The notes beneath the pieces are model-generated. The model searched no databases. It had not been told where the DNA came from and saw only the letters and a list, made by a program, of their open reading frames with translations. Of a stretch of 64,000 nucleotides of DNA, positions 1 to 11,701 are shown in pieces; positions within the stretch are counted from its first letter, which is position 1, and the number at the start of each line of letters is the position of its first letter. The translations under genes and the position numbers were made by a program. The stretch is from Clavelina lepadiformis. Taxonomy: Eukaryota > Chordata > Ascidiacea > Aplousobranchia > Clavelinidae. The stretch is from NCBI RefSeq assembly GCF_947623445.1, contig NC_135247.1:126501-190500 (forward strand). Direction: 5' to 3'.

Positions 1-97
1 GACCTTAAATCATATTATCACTTAAATCATATAATTTGAATAAACAACAATGCTAATTTGCGTAAAAAATAAAAATAAAATGCGTAGCGGTTGATTT

Positions 98-175
98 GTG
101 TCGCCGGCCAATTTGTTGCCGGTCAGTTGACCACGACCAATTGTCGCCGGTGAATTTGTTCACGGTCAATTGACG
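98..175. repeat. Degenerate short repeats in fibronectin intron
   Basis: Words such as gtcgccggt, caatttgtt and gtcaattgac recur at irregular spacing in this 80-base stretch of the intron left of exon 250-357. No function is assigned. Confidence 0.35.
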
Positions 176-249
176 TGATCCCTGTTTATCTTGCCTGTTT
201 ACGTCATACTCACATAGTAATATGTACAATCGTTAATGACGTCACTTAC

Positions 250-3200
250 CAATCTGTACGCAAACCTCGCCCCGATTCGTGGTCCTTCTGGATTGGTCCA
301 ACTAGCAGTCACGTGACTTCCATCGGAATTTGCTTGCAGATTCGTTGGAGATTCCAACTGTAAATTATCATCCATTCCATCAAATATTGCCTACAGCGCC
401 TATTCCATCAATCCGCCAGGTTCTATCATCTAATCCCTAATAACTACCTCACCAACTAATTACATGCTATCAAGTAATAAAGGAGCAAAAAATATCGTTT
501 AGATGGCGGCCTTGCAGCTTCACCGTTGTCATGAACGTTGTGTAGGACGGTTCAGATTGCCTTCGTCCCACCACTGCGTATATATTCACCCTGTACTCCG
601 TTCCTGGAGTCAAATCTGTAAGAACGACGCCAGTGTCTGCCATATTTGCCCGAATAATCTGAAATTAAACGCTGATATAGTTTCTACCGAACTATTACCA
701 TAGTTACTATCCCTGTTACAATGACAGTTCCTATTACGAATGCTATGTGAATCCTGAGTCTACCGCAAAAATATTCTTCCACTCAAAATTGAAAATGGAA
801 GTTTCTTTCAAAAACTTTTCATACTTGTGGTTCGCCGTGGCGGTTAAAAGTGGGTTGATACTGAATCAAATATCCATCGATATCTTCTGGGTTGTCCTGA
901 CGATCCCAGCGCAGCTCAGCTTGAGTCGGCCTCCTTCTGCTCACCACGACACCTGCTGGAGCGTTTATTTTGCCCGCCTTTGGCAAAAACGGAACATCTC
1001 CAGAGCGTTCTGGAAGCTATGTAAGTGATGAGATGAATTTATCGACATGTCTTGAACCAATTCCTGTGAAAGCAGTTTACCGTTGTAAAGGTGGTCGCCG
1101 CCTCCTGCGATGTTTCTCCACGCCGGTTAATTGATGTAACGCGCGCCAGATATTCCGTCCCAGCTTCAAGACTTCTTAGTTGTAAATAAGGTGTGGAAAG
1201 GGGAACATGTTTTGTCTATGTATTGTAACAGACAATTTATTGCACAACTGTCGCACCAAGTATTGCAGTTACCAATACACTAATCACCGTCATTGGCAAA
1301 TCATTTCTGGAGTTATCCCTGTATTCGACTTGATATCTTTGGACTTGGTCGGCGTTGTCTGGGGCGTCCCATGTAAGCTCTGCCTTGTGCTTGGCAATAT
1401 TTCTCACTCTTACATTTCTCGGAATGGTTGAAAGCTGCAACAAAAAATACTTGTTTACGTCATTTTACAAACGTTTTGTCGATTAGAATATACAAACTTT
1501 TCTTGGAAATAAGCTGAAATGAAACAACGAAAGAAACTTAAACCTCACAAACAGTGATTTGTTAACTATTTGAAAAACATAATTTGAGGCGCAAGCTATC
1601 TAGGAAGTTTTGTAATTAGGTTCGTATATGTTTGCATCCATTATGCTGGGCTATTACGTAAGAATTCTAGAGATGTTTTCAACCAAATCTGGGTATGAGT
1701 GTGGTTTGTGATTAGTTATTACCAATTCACTGCTACCACAATGGTAGCGGTAGTAACTATACGACAACTCCAAACTTCTGTGCATATTACGTAAGTATGT
1801 ATTATTCCAGGTGCATTATGGGCACTCAAAAGGCAATACAGAAAACTCTAAAAGATCTTATCATCACACCGGTTCAGTCATGACGAACGTGATGTAGGTG
1901 TCAGACTGGACTCCGTCTTTAACCAGCGCGATCCTCAACCGGTAGCGCGTGATGGGGGATAGACCAGTGAGTAGGACCTGAGCGCTCGTTTCGTTGACAA
2001 CCTTGAAACAACACAATAATAATTTCTAGAATTCGTGTTTTTTTAAAAGATTTAATGACGTCAAGACCTCTTCCTCGCCATCTCTAGTGGTTGGTTGATA
2101 AGCTATGACGTAATAATCGCCGTTTTGCATCAACTGATCGCTTCCTTCGACTCGAAACCTCACTTCGTCAGGCTGAGTATCTAGCAATTGAATACGAGTG
2201 GGTGTGGACGGTTTAATCGGCTCTTCTGGAGAAATCTGTGGTTCATGTAAATATTTTTATAAAAGTATTCAACATAATGTTACTTTTTCACGTAGCTTTT
2301 TTATTCGTTTGATGTTTTTTCATATCAGATTACCGTCTCTTCGGGTCGAGTTGTGATGTCTTTTGTTATGGGATTTGACCTTTCCTCGTCCCGCACAGCA
2401 ATGACAGACACTCGATATGTGGTAGACGGCAATAAATCAGAAAGACTGAACTCCGGCCCATAAGATATAGATTCTGTTGTCTACAAATAGCGGCGCCCAT
2501 AGCGTAATTAAAAGCGTGTAGCAACATCATGACACACGTATGCAAAGGTGATAGAAAATTCCTACCAGTGTAAAAAAGGAGAACTATTCCCCAATTCAAT
2601 TTCAATTCTTACTTCGCTCGGATTATCTACAGGGAAATAGCGGATAATAAAGTAATCAACGTCGTCGTAATTTGAGCCCGGCACATTGAGATCAACGTCA
2701 CCATCAGAGTTGGTTGACAATTGAAAATCGGTTGGTTGTGGGACTGCGCCCTAAAATGGTAGACCTAAGTGATGCGATAAATTTCTTACCACGCTTTCAA
2801 GAGAGTTTTTTTAAAGAAAACCTTGGTGTGAAAATTTCCGGTGAGGCGCGGAGAATGACCACCGGGGCCAACAGCCTTCACATTGACTCTGTAATTTGTG
2901 TCTGGGACAAGATTTTGGACGACAACGGACTGCTGTCTTCCCGGTGTTTCTTGGACCTGTAAAAAAGGATCAAGTTAAATCTAGCTCTGCTCTATATTTT
3001 CCACTTATGTCCACTCACAGCTGGTTCTCTGTCGCTTTCTGCTTGATACTCGATCACGTAATAATCTACGTCATCAGTCGATCCTGTCCACCTTAAAGTG
3101 ACGTCACTTGATCTTGGGGATATTTGAGCAAAAGATGTGGGGCGCGCAGGGGGAAGAGACTCCTACAGATGCAAGTGCTTGACAAAGTAGATCCTAGATC

Positions 3201-4895
3201 AAATGTTTCAATTTTACAAAGCCTACCCTGGGTGTTGTCAGGAACGTTTTTAGCTGCGGGGATCTGCCATAACCATTGACCGCGGCGATTGTAAGGCGGT
3301 ATTGGAGGTCAGGTTCTAATGACAAACGCACACTCTGACTGTTTTCTTGGCTCCTCACAGTCTAATGAAACAGACATTAACGTGTTAAATGTTGTTTTTT
3401 TTCTATGAAATAAAATAAATTCAAATAAAGAATTTACTCGTGGGGTCCCAGCGCCAGTGGTAGGCTCGTAGCTGACTTCATAATAACTGACACCTTCTGT
3501 CGGTCCCAAGATAGAAAGACTGGCACTGCGAGGTCCAAGCTCATCTAGTACCACGCTGGTCGGTGCGGGAGGTAGCGGCTTTCAATGCAAAATTGCAGCA
3601 TTATTTTTTACGTTTACAAACCTGATAGTAAATAAAATGGCGAGATCCGCTCAAAGTTACCGCGGGGGTGTCGATTGTCCCGTTGAGTATCCGCGATTCT
3701 CCGATCTCATTCACCGACGAAACTCGCAGCGTGTAGCGGGTGTCAGGGGCGAGACCAGTTAAGATCAGCGGTTCTCGAGTGTTCGAGCTTTCTGCAACCT
3801 GGTAACAAGGTCAAGGCGTCAACCCCAAGCAACATAAAAATCAAAGCTATATCTTCTATTTATCTGATAGGGTTTTATCTGCTGGATTATTTTCTTCAAT
3901 ATTTCACAATGGTCTGATTGTTCGTGACTTGTCAAAACTTCTGTTGCACTTCATAAGAGACGAGCAATAAGTGCGCTCAGTTAAGCATTCTTTAAAATTA
4001 AAAAAGCACATTTGGTCTATATCATGAAGCCGTCATGTTACGCGGGGTAAGTTGTAATGATGATGTCATCATCATTGTGTTGTATTTTGTAGTAAGTAGG
4101 CAACCTGTTCCATGACGCCGTCTACGTCATTTTCGGGCGCGTATCGAATTCTGAAAAATTGAACGTTGTCGGTTGGCCCAGTCACATAGATTGCAACTCT
4201 GCCCGGATTAGACTCCGATATCCTGAGACCAGTCGGTGGTTCTGGTTTACCCTGTCAAGCAGCAAAGTTTTAGGAGAAAAGGACTCGTCCATATACTTTA
4301 TATGTTTGTTAGCAAAGCAATAACAGCTATGTTTTGTCAACTTCTCAACACAGTTTAGAAATAAAACGAATAATAAAGCCACCGAAGATTGGGTGCTGAA
4401 GATGAAATCCGTTGGAGCCGAATTACCCAAACGGTTCCTAGCTACCATGTTGCCCTCATAAGTGCTTCCCGGTCTCAAATTACGAAAAAGAAAAGAACGG
4501 GCGCCACCTGGCGGTTTGAATACGGTGTAAGTTTGCCGAGTCGAACCTTGCTGTTCGAACAATATTATGTATTACTCTACTTGAATGTATGGAATATATT
4601 TTCTCTATTGAATATTTTTACTCTCTGATTAAAAAGTTCATAATAATCCGGCCTGTATTCGATACTTGTAGTGGAGCTACCGTTGTGATGCTATATTGGG
4701 CAACGCATTAACGAGACTTGTTCGTGTTCAATGGACCTGGTGTACAGTTCTAAATTTAGTCAATATATTCAGCTAATTGCAGCTCACCCTTCTAACGTTG
4801 AGGATAAACTGGTCAGGACGAGGTGCAGGTTCAATATCCCACGACAGGGTGTGTTCCTTCTCGTCTTCACTTTGACTCGGTGAGGTGAAGACGAC
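250..4895 (-). other. Fibronectin gene exons: distal FN3 array (domains 7 to 15)
   Basis: Exons 4788-4895, about 4632-4676 and 4383-4550 form domain 7. Further two-exon domains: 4105-4251/3661-3798, 3438-3578/3227-3361, 3019-3162/2822-2956, 2613-2750/2334-2480, 2068-2235/1870-2001, about 1302-1434/1075-1174 and 825-1016/524-658. Exon 250-357 starts a domain that continues outside the window. Nearly all are phase-0, whole-codon exons. Several domains lack the usual B-strand tryptophan (for example the pairs at 4105 and 3438). Domain 7 has an extra intron, and its small middle exon is only roughly placed. Confidence 0.85.
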
Positions 4896-7800
4896 CTACA
4901 TGTCACGAACAATCAATCAGACACAAAACTACTTTCATGTGCACCTCGATGAATCCCTTGCTTACGGGGTTGGGTGGACCAATGATATTAATTCTAGTTT
5001 TGCTTGAACCCCCTCCTGAGGGATAGGAAACTTCACATTGGTACTCTCCGTTGTCAGAAGATATCAAGTTACTTATGAGGAGACTAGTCGAATCATCGCT
5101 GCTCAAACGACCAGAAAATTCTTCTGCTTCATTTGAAACTGCAAACTTCAAAATTTTTCCACATTCATGCGTTTCTTGACATTAAATAATAAAACTACAG
5201 AAATCCAAAACATCATTTAATTTTTAATCTATGAATCGTAACTAAATGATCCAACTCTTGTCGCAAATCAAGGCGCTTGCGTTCAGGTGTCTGATGACAA
5301 ACAAATTTTACTCTTAGTTAAACTTAAAGTGAAGGTTTTGAAGAAAGTCACTGATACTCTACTTACTTTGTTTCCATCGGGAGCTGAGGTGTTGAAAGTC
5401 GCAAGTTTAAACTTTGCTTTGTCATAACTAGCCAGTTTATACCACGTCACAAGGGGATTTCCCGGCGTGTTTTTATCGTATCTGCACGTCAAGGTTGCAT
5501 CACCGTTACGGTAGTTAGAGCGTCGACTGTTGCGTGCCTGAACGTAAATACGTCCAATACGATCTAAAACAACACTCTGATTTAGCATCACGCGTCACAC
5601 TAGCTAAGTGCATTGCGCGGAGCAGAAAAGTAGGTCATGTCACAGTAAATAGTTCCTTTGTACTGGAAATTGAACTTGACTTTGTTAACTGATCCAATTT
5701 AGAACATTTAGATCAAAAATAACCTACTCGTGGTCACTGCGCTTGAAGCAGGATTACTGTCAAGGTCACCGCGAACAGAAAATACACGAAATTCGTATTC
5801 GGTTCCAGGTTCGAGATTGTTTGCTTGGTAATATCGAGTCTTTGTTGTGTCTGTCTCTGGACTGTCGTTCGTGCCCACACGAGCAAACTCAATCCTAAAA
5901 ATTAAGGTACAGATCATTGCTGTAAGTTGCCTCCAGTCACAAAGTATAGGTTTATATGTATAGAGATACCTGTAACGGTCGATGGGGTTTAGTCCATACG
6001 GGACATTCCAGACCGCGCGAACCGACGTTTGCCCGATTCCGTCAAATCTAAGGTTGGTCGGGGGGTTAGGGGCTTGTGGGGCTTCGGTAGTAGTTGAGAG
6101 AGTTGATGCTGGTTCTTGGTTTGTTGAAATCGTCAAACTTTTTCCTTCTCCTCTTTGTCCATTTCTGATGAAAGTCTTTATGAGTAAATCACAATCGGCA
6201 GATACAGATATAGACAGGTATACATGAGCAGCTTGATCGCTCACATGACTGGTATGATCACAACACGGTATGTGGTCGAAGGACTGAGGTTTCTTAGAAC
6301 AACAGAAGGCGAGCCAACTCTGACCGTTCCCTTTTCACCGCTGCTAGCGTCTCTGTTGACAAGTGTTGAACAAGTTAAAACAAAATTGTAAATATCAATG
6401 AAGAATCACGAAAAAACTGTCTTAGAGTATTTAACGAAAAGTGTACATCAGTACCAGGTTTATTTATGATAAAAAAAACTGTTTCTCTTTACGTGTATTC
6501 TACTATATAATCGGTAACGTCATCGCTGGGGATGTCCCAGGAAAGCGATATTGTGTCAGACGTGACGTCGTTGGTTTCAGGCTGAGAAGGAATGGTTAAA
6601 GCCGGGTTTTGTGGTCGTCCGTCACGTGATTCCTGAACATAAATCCCAATTTAAATAAAGTTATTTCTTTCAAAGGTATTTTAACAAGTAAGTACCGACC
6701 ACTACGATACGAGCTTGATGAGTAATTTCGTTTAAGGTGTTTGGGTAGGAGACAACACATTCGTACAATCCAACATCGGAAGCTCTCAATGGATCTATAA
6801 CGAATTCAAACTCGTTTGGCATCGAGATACGGCCAAACATGTGACCGGACTCAACTTCCTGTAAAGACATAAGAGCTAAACCCATGAAGCAGTAGCAATA
6901 TTAACGATGGTGTCTGTTATGCTCATGGTGGCAAGGTGATAACAAGATGGTGATGTTTTCACTCTGTTAGGTCAGAACACATTTGATTTACCGCCTGTCC
7001 AGACTGGGAGGCACTGTTGAACCTGTAAAGTTGCAATCTTCCTGTCGAAATGATCTTCGACCATCTCACAGTCGGTGGATCAGCATTACTTTCATGAGGA
7101 CATCGAAGAACTAAACGGCCACCTAACTGCCGACGTATGACTTCACCTTCAGGTTGGATGACCGCTTCTGCAAGTATAATTGACCCAATTAAGTGTTGCA
7201 AATCCAGGAAAATATAAGTCGCTTCATACAAATTCACCTTTAAATTGACACAGTGTTCCCGTTTTCTTGCATGCACATTTTTCAATGTATCTGCCAGAGC
7301 TGTGTTTTTGTTCCCACCTTTGCTCGACTGTGTACTGGTTGCCATTATTCCCTTTGCAAACTTTAAAGAAAATATCGTTTAAAATTTCTAAATCAAAACA
7401 ACATTTCTCTCCCAAAATCTTACTTATGGGATCGCATTTCCACCTGCCGCCGGTTCCGCTGGCATCTCTGGAGCAGGTACAGTTCTGGAGGTAGCCCCCT
7501 GTCGAGTGCAATTTGTAGAATTTCTCGTCCGCTCTTCTCCACTCGCCGCCAACCAAGCAGACTTCGTTGACTGAATGCATGGAGAGTTATTGATGAAACA
7601 GCTCATTGATAACATCGCTTTGAACTGTGTGTCTTATACTTTTATGATGCCTACCTGTAGTTACGATCCTAGAAAGAGCTTCGCTTACTCGCTCGTCAAG
7701 AAGCGAATAGACTTTGAATATGTACGTCTTTCCTCCTGCAAGACCAGCGACATTGTAGTAATTTCTGTGGGTTGTGCGCTCGGTTGGGGTGTCTCCATCG

Positions 7801-10800
7801 TCAATCGGATAAGGCCGAAACATTATCCTAAACCGGTCGCTTGTTGAAAACTCTTCAAAGTTAAAAATGTGCAACCTGTATATTTTTACGTCATTACCTG
7901 TATCTCCTGACGTTATTTCCGTCATTGGGAGTATCCCATCTAGCGCGGAATGACGATCGTGTGACGTCAGTTATTCGCAAGTTCTCAGGTCTGCCAAGCG
8001 GTTCCCCCTCCCTTGCGTTAACAGTTGCCATAGTGACAGGAAGATAAACCCCACGACGTTGATCGCTGGAAGGTTTTTTGTGTTTATAAGTTCATTCTCT
8101 AACCATGGATGTCACAAAAGTAAAATGCTTACGTAATGGGGGTAATTTTTACGTCATAAGTAGTGGCTGGCGACAAATTTCGGATCGTGGCGGTTGGGTT
8201 TGGAGAAGCCGGAATCGAAAATTGCCTCCAGGGAAGTCTGGAGTCGCCGCGTTCCCTGTAAATAAAACCCTAGCATTTGCAGAGGCAAGCTTCCACTTGA
8301 TCGTGAGCGAAATTGTGTACCTGTATGCTATCTCGTACGTAGTGACCTCGCCGGATATGGGCGCCTCCCAGGACAGCGTTATAGAGGTTGGAGTTGCTTT
8401 CTGCTCGACGCCCGTACTCGCTAACTCTGGACGCCCGGTCATGACATTGACCCTTCCAACCTTGACACACATGACAGGTTAGTAGAAGTTATTCGCTCTT
8501 GTAACAAAGTCTTAAGAGATTCACCTCTATTTGGTTTTGGTCAATTAATGCGTACAGAGTGACCCTGTATCTCTGTCCTGAAGGGAGGTCACGAAGAGTA
8601 TAAGATGTCGATGTTGAAGGCACTCTTACACTCCGGGATTCCCCGCTCGTAACATCTTCATAGACCACTAACCATTCTGCTCAAAACCAAAATTGTAGTC
8701 AAAGAATTAATTTATTTGTCTTTTATGACATCATAATACGCACGTGTGACATCATCATCAGGTAACGGCTGAGAATACCATCTCAGTACGACGTCATTTC
8801 CGCTAACTCGGGGTGACGCCAGGGGCTGGGAGGCAGAGGGCGTGACGTCATCAGTGCCACCACCAGCTTGGTCTGCAGAACAAAATGATCAGTGCGGTGC
8901 AGCGATGCAGACGATGACTATATTACTTCGTGCCTCTACAACAACGAACACTTACTTGGTGACGTCACTCTTGGGATTGTAAACCTGAGAATAGCAGGAG
9001 TAGAGTCGGCGCCCTCTGTGACGGCGTAAACACGAGCTTCGTAAGCTGTAGATGGTGTGATTCTGTTGTAGATGTAGTTGGTTCGATCTCGATTCAAAAT
9101 AATTTGTGCGAAATTATTGGCTCCGACCTGAGCGAATGAATCAACCTGATTATCAGCGCCCTGTACATACCAGGGCCGGGTGCAAGGACAAAGCAAGATA
9201 CCTTTTCAATTTCCAACCTTATGGAATCGTAATCATTTGCTGGGTTCGTCCACACAAACTCTACGTTTCTTCTACGAGGAGAATAAATATAACGAAGGTT
9301 TGTTGGACCAGGTCCTTCATCCTGCATTTAGTCAAAAAATGCATTTTACAATTTTTGCATCAAATCTCCGCAACTTCGCATGAAGACTCACCAGCGCAAC
9401 TTCACTGCTGCTGTACACAATTTGGCCGGCAGGATAATTGACGTCACATTCAAAAGTTCCTGCGTCATCCACACGCATGTTTTTGATTACAAGTTCCCGG
9501 TCATTGGTCATAGAAACACGCCCAGCGTAAACTCCCGCAGTGGAGGCCTGGTGGTTTAGAAAAAGATCGTTTGTTATATTTTATTGAACAATCTCAGGAT
9601 TTACAAGAAACTCAATAACAAACTTTCACTCTCACCGTTCTTCCGGTGTGTGTTTGGCTGTCGTAGGTGTAGAGCTTTTGTCGCCCACTACCGGTGATTT
9701 TATACCATGTGATAGTCGGTGGAGGAAGATTTTGCAACTTTTCGTATCTGCATTCAATCGCAACCGGTTGACCAACTCGATTAAAATATGTGTCAGAGTT
9801 GGAATCTACCGAACTCTCTGTCAAAGAAAAACATACCATTGGACATTTGGCCGCATAACTACAGCGTATAATATAATATACTGACAATGTTTGGTTCTAA
9901 TCAAACGCTTTTATTGGTCATACGTCCTGTTTCTAATCATGTTCCATCTTGTAGCGAGCTTACCGCGACAGTAGCCGTATCTTTGATCCCTGTCGTAGTT
10001 TGGAGTTGTTGAGCACCATCGCCGCGATCTACCGCTTGATGTCGTGCATTGGTTATATCTGACGCCATTTACAACAAACGGGAAGTGACATTTGGCGCCG
10101 TTCGAATTCCCGCCAAATGTAAACACGTAACCAAGGTAACGATTCAAATCTGTGAAATATTTCAGAAGGTTATTTCAGGAGTGCGAGCGAATTCTCGAGC
10201 TAGCTCTCTTGCCTCTGACGCTGACGATGCAGTCGGAGAAAGTGGGGGGGCTCACACCCAGTTCGCTTGTGACGCAATGAGGAGGCCGGGAGGGGTTACT
10301 GGAAGAGCAAGTTGAGTAATATCGTCCATTGTCTTGGAAGGGAAACCGACATTCCTCGCCAGACACCGTGTAAACTGGAACGAAACCGCTGTTCAGGGCA
10401 TGTGTCAAGTGTCCGCATGAAAGACTCACAATAATTTACCTCGGCAGGAAGCATCATTCCCGACACAAGAACACAAGGAAAAATATCCACCAGGTTGCTC
10501 CACCGCAAAGAGTTCTCCCGGATGAAATCTTCCAAAACCACATTGAAGATCGGCCTGGTCGCGATTTCCAGAATTTACTGTTCGCGTTGGTTGATAGATC
10601 TGTATCAAATGTGGAGGTAAGTTTCAACTGACCGACCATTGATTGAGAGCAACTAAATATAGGGTCGCACCCTCCTAGATTGAGCCTGCCGACATGATAA
10701 ATAAGCGGATCCGTCGCAAGTGCAATCCATCAAAACCCCGTTTACATTCATTTTCCAGTCGCTGTTCAAGTCGTACAATCTGCCTTGGTACACGCAATGA

Positions 10801-11701
10801 TCTGGAAAATGTTAAGAAGTTAAAGACAAATTGCACGTTGTGATCGGGTTGACGTCACAAACCGAAACAAACTGCACCGACCTGCGGCACTTGACCGAAT
10901 TCTTTCATAAAAACCTCTCCCGGAATTAGTGGGAAGTCCTCCGCCGGTAGATGAGTCACGATATCGACCTGACCTGCAAGTCAGCTTGGTTCTTCCTTCT
11001 TCGTCCAGGGTGCAGTGGCAGGACCATCCGTCGCTCCGCATGAACCTTGAATTGACCGGATGTTGGACTTCCGGTTCACTCGGTTCAATGCAGTAACGCG
11101 TGGCATCATATGGTCGATCTTAGGAATAAGGTTAGCGGTAAAACGCATGAGCTATGGAACACGCAATTCAGAAGTAAGTGGAGAAAAGCTTTCTAAGACC
11201 AAGGGTAAAAGAGATGCGCCAGTCAAGGTCAAGGCTTTAAAAACATTTGCTCCTTGTTTGTCGTTGACAGCAGCCAATTGAAGCAAACCACCAAAGACAT
11301 TCACGTGATACAGCAACAACGTGTGTAAATGACCTTAGTAGCTCTAGCTCGAGAAGTAGAACATAATCGCAGAGTTTACATTGAGCAAATCTATTTATCA
11401 GTCTGAGAGAAACCATATTGTCGCCGTATCAATGTAAATTTTGATAATGACTCACCTTTCTAAATTACCCACATAAATGCAAATTTTAAATTTTCCATTA
11501 AAGTGGAATTTCCAAAGCTAACAGGCATCTATGTAAATAGCGATGCGTGCTGACTACCGAATCAGAATCGGGTCAGACACTCATACCTACTAAGTTAAAG
11601 AATTATGGAAAGTAACAAATACCTCTCGAAGTTGTGCGATATCCGTTGTAAGATTGCCCACTGCAGCAACCAATGAGTACCAAGATACAAGCCAACCTCA
11701 T
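250..11701 (-). CDS. Fibronectin-like extracellular matrix protein (partial, 3' end beyond window)
   Basis: About 39 exons read on the minus strand from a start codon at 11701. The first exon (11623-11701) encodes a hydrophobic signal peptide beginning [15 protein letters not shown]. Domain order seen: three FN1, two FN2, Ig, four FN3, two FN1, Ig, two FN3, Ig, then at least nine FN3. FN3 domains and Ig domains are each encoded by two exons; most FN3 exons in the distal array are a whole number of codons (132 to 192 nt) with phase-0 introns. Combining FN1, FN2 and FN3 is the fibronectin signature; Ig domains are not found in vertebrate fibronectin. The protein should be secreted and act in matrix adhesion. 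One FN3 has an RGD. Exon joins are uncertain at 10388/10440, near 4632-4676 and near 1075-1302. No C-terminal FN1 cluster or stop is inside the window. Confidence 0.93.
4966..5576 (-). other. Fibronectin gene exons: Ig domain 3
   Basis: Exons 5367-5576 and 4966-5138. Seen: [10 protein letters not shown] and [12 protein letters not shown], then [15 protein letters not shown]. The upstream boundary of the first exon is ambiguous by two bases because two AG sites are adjacent. Confidence 0.86.
5728..6632 (-). other. Fibronectin gene exons: FN3 domains 5 and 6, the latter with RGD
   Basis: Exons 6493-6632 and about 6250-6354 form domain 5 ([23 protein letters not shown]). Exons 5970-6164 and 5728-5894 form domain 6 ([34 protein letters not shown]). 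The RGD codons are at 5765-5773 and lie just after the tyrosine corner and F strand, where the F-G loop of an FN3 fold is expected. A short Thr/Pro/Ser linker precedes domain 6. Confidence 0.88.
6696..7167 (-). other. Fibronectin gene exons: Ig domain 2
   Basis: Exons 6992-7167 and 6696-6858. Seen: [10 protein letters not shown] and TVRWSK in the first, [14 protein letters not shown] in the second. The same two-exon split as the other two Ig domains suggests they arose by duplication inside this gene. Confidence 0.87.
7238..7570 (-). other. Fibronectin gene exons: internal FN1 pair
   Basis: Exons 7434-7570 and 7238-7360. The first is a near-canonical FN1 module: [16 protein letters not shown], then [16 protein letters not shown]. 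The second reads [16 protein letters not shown], then [13 protein letters not shown]. They sit between FN3 domain 4 and Ig domain 2, a position without an FN1 pair in vertebrate fibronectin, whose FN1 clusters flank the FN2 pair and the C-terminus. Confidence 0.93.
7655..9321 (-). other. Fibronectin gene exons: FN3 domains 1 to 4
   Basis: Exon pairs 9202-9321 with 8956-9160; 8744-8872 with 8525-8676; 8321-8460 with 8133-8255; 7898-8065 with 7655-7850. Each pair gives the FN3 landmarks: a tryptophan in the B strand ([33 protein letters not shown]) and a tyrosine corner in the second exon ([40 protein letters not shown]). Confidence 0.88.
9392..9817 (-). other. Fibronectin gene exons: Ig domain 1
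   Basis: Exons 9636-9817 and 9392-9547. The first holds the B-strand cysteine and C-strand tryptophan (AIECRYEKL ... TITWYK). The second holds the F-strand motif [10 protein letters not shown]. The spacing fits an I- or V-set immunoglobulin fold. Confidence 0.88.
9964..10388 (-). other. Fibronectin gene exons: two FN2 modules
   Basis: Exons 10226-10388 and 9964-10149. The first reads [18 protein letters not shown] followed by two further cysteines. The second reads [18 protein letters not shown], then [13 protein letters not shown] and YGYC. Both match the FN2 (kringle-like, collagen/gelatin-binding) consensus with four cysteines and the CxFPF motif. A pair of FN2 modules after FN1 modules is the vertebrate fibronectin gelatin-binding arrangement. 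Confidence 0.93.
10440..11701 (-). other. Fibronectin gene exons: signal peptide and three N-terminal FN1 modules
   Basis: Exons 11623-11701 (signal peptide), 10882-11118, 10671-10801 and 10440-10599. Phases agree across the first three joins (79 nt, 237 nt, 131 nt, then phase 0). Each of the last three carries one FN1-type module with the C...CxC...C pattern: [16 protein letters not shown] in the first, [11 protein letters not shown] and [12 protein letters not shown] in the second, [10 protein letters not shown] and [11 protein letters not shown] in the third. In vertebrate fibronectin the N-terminal FN1 cluster has five modules and drives assembly; only three are visible here. Confidence 0.85.
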
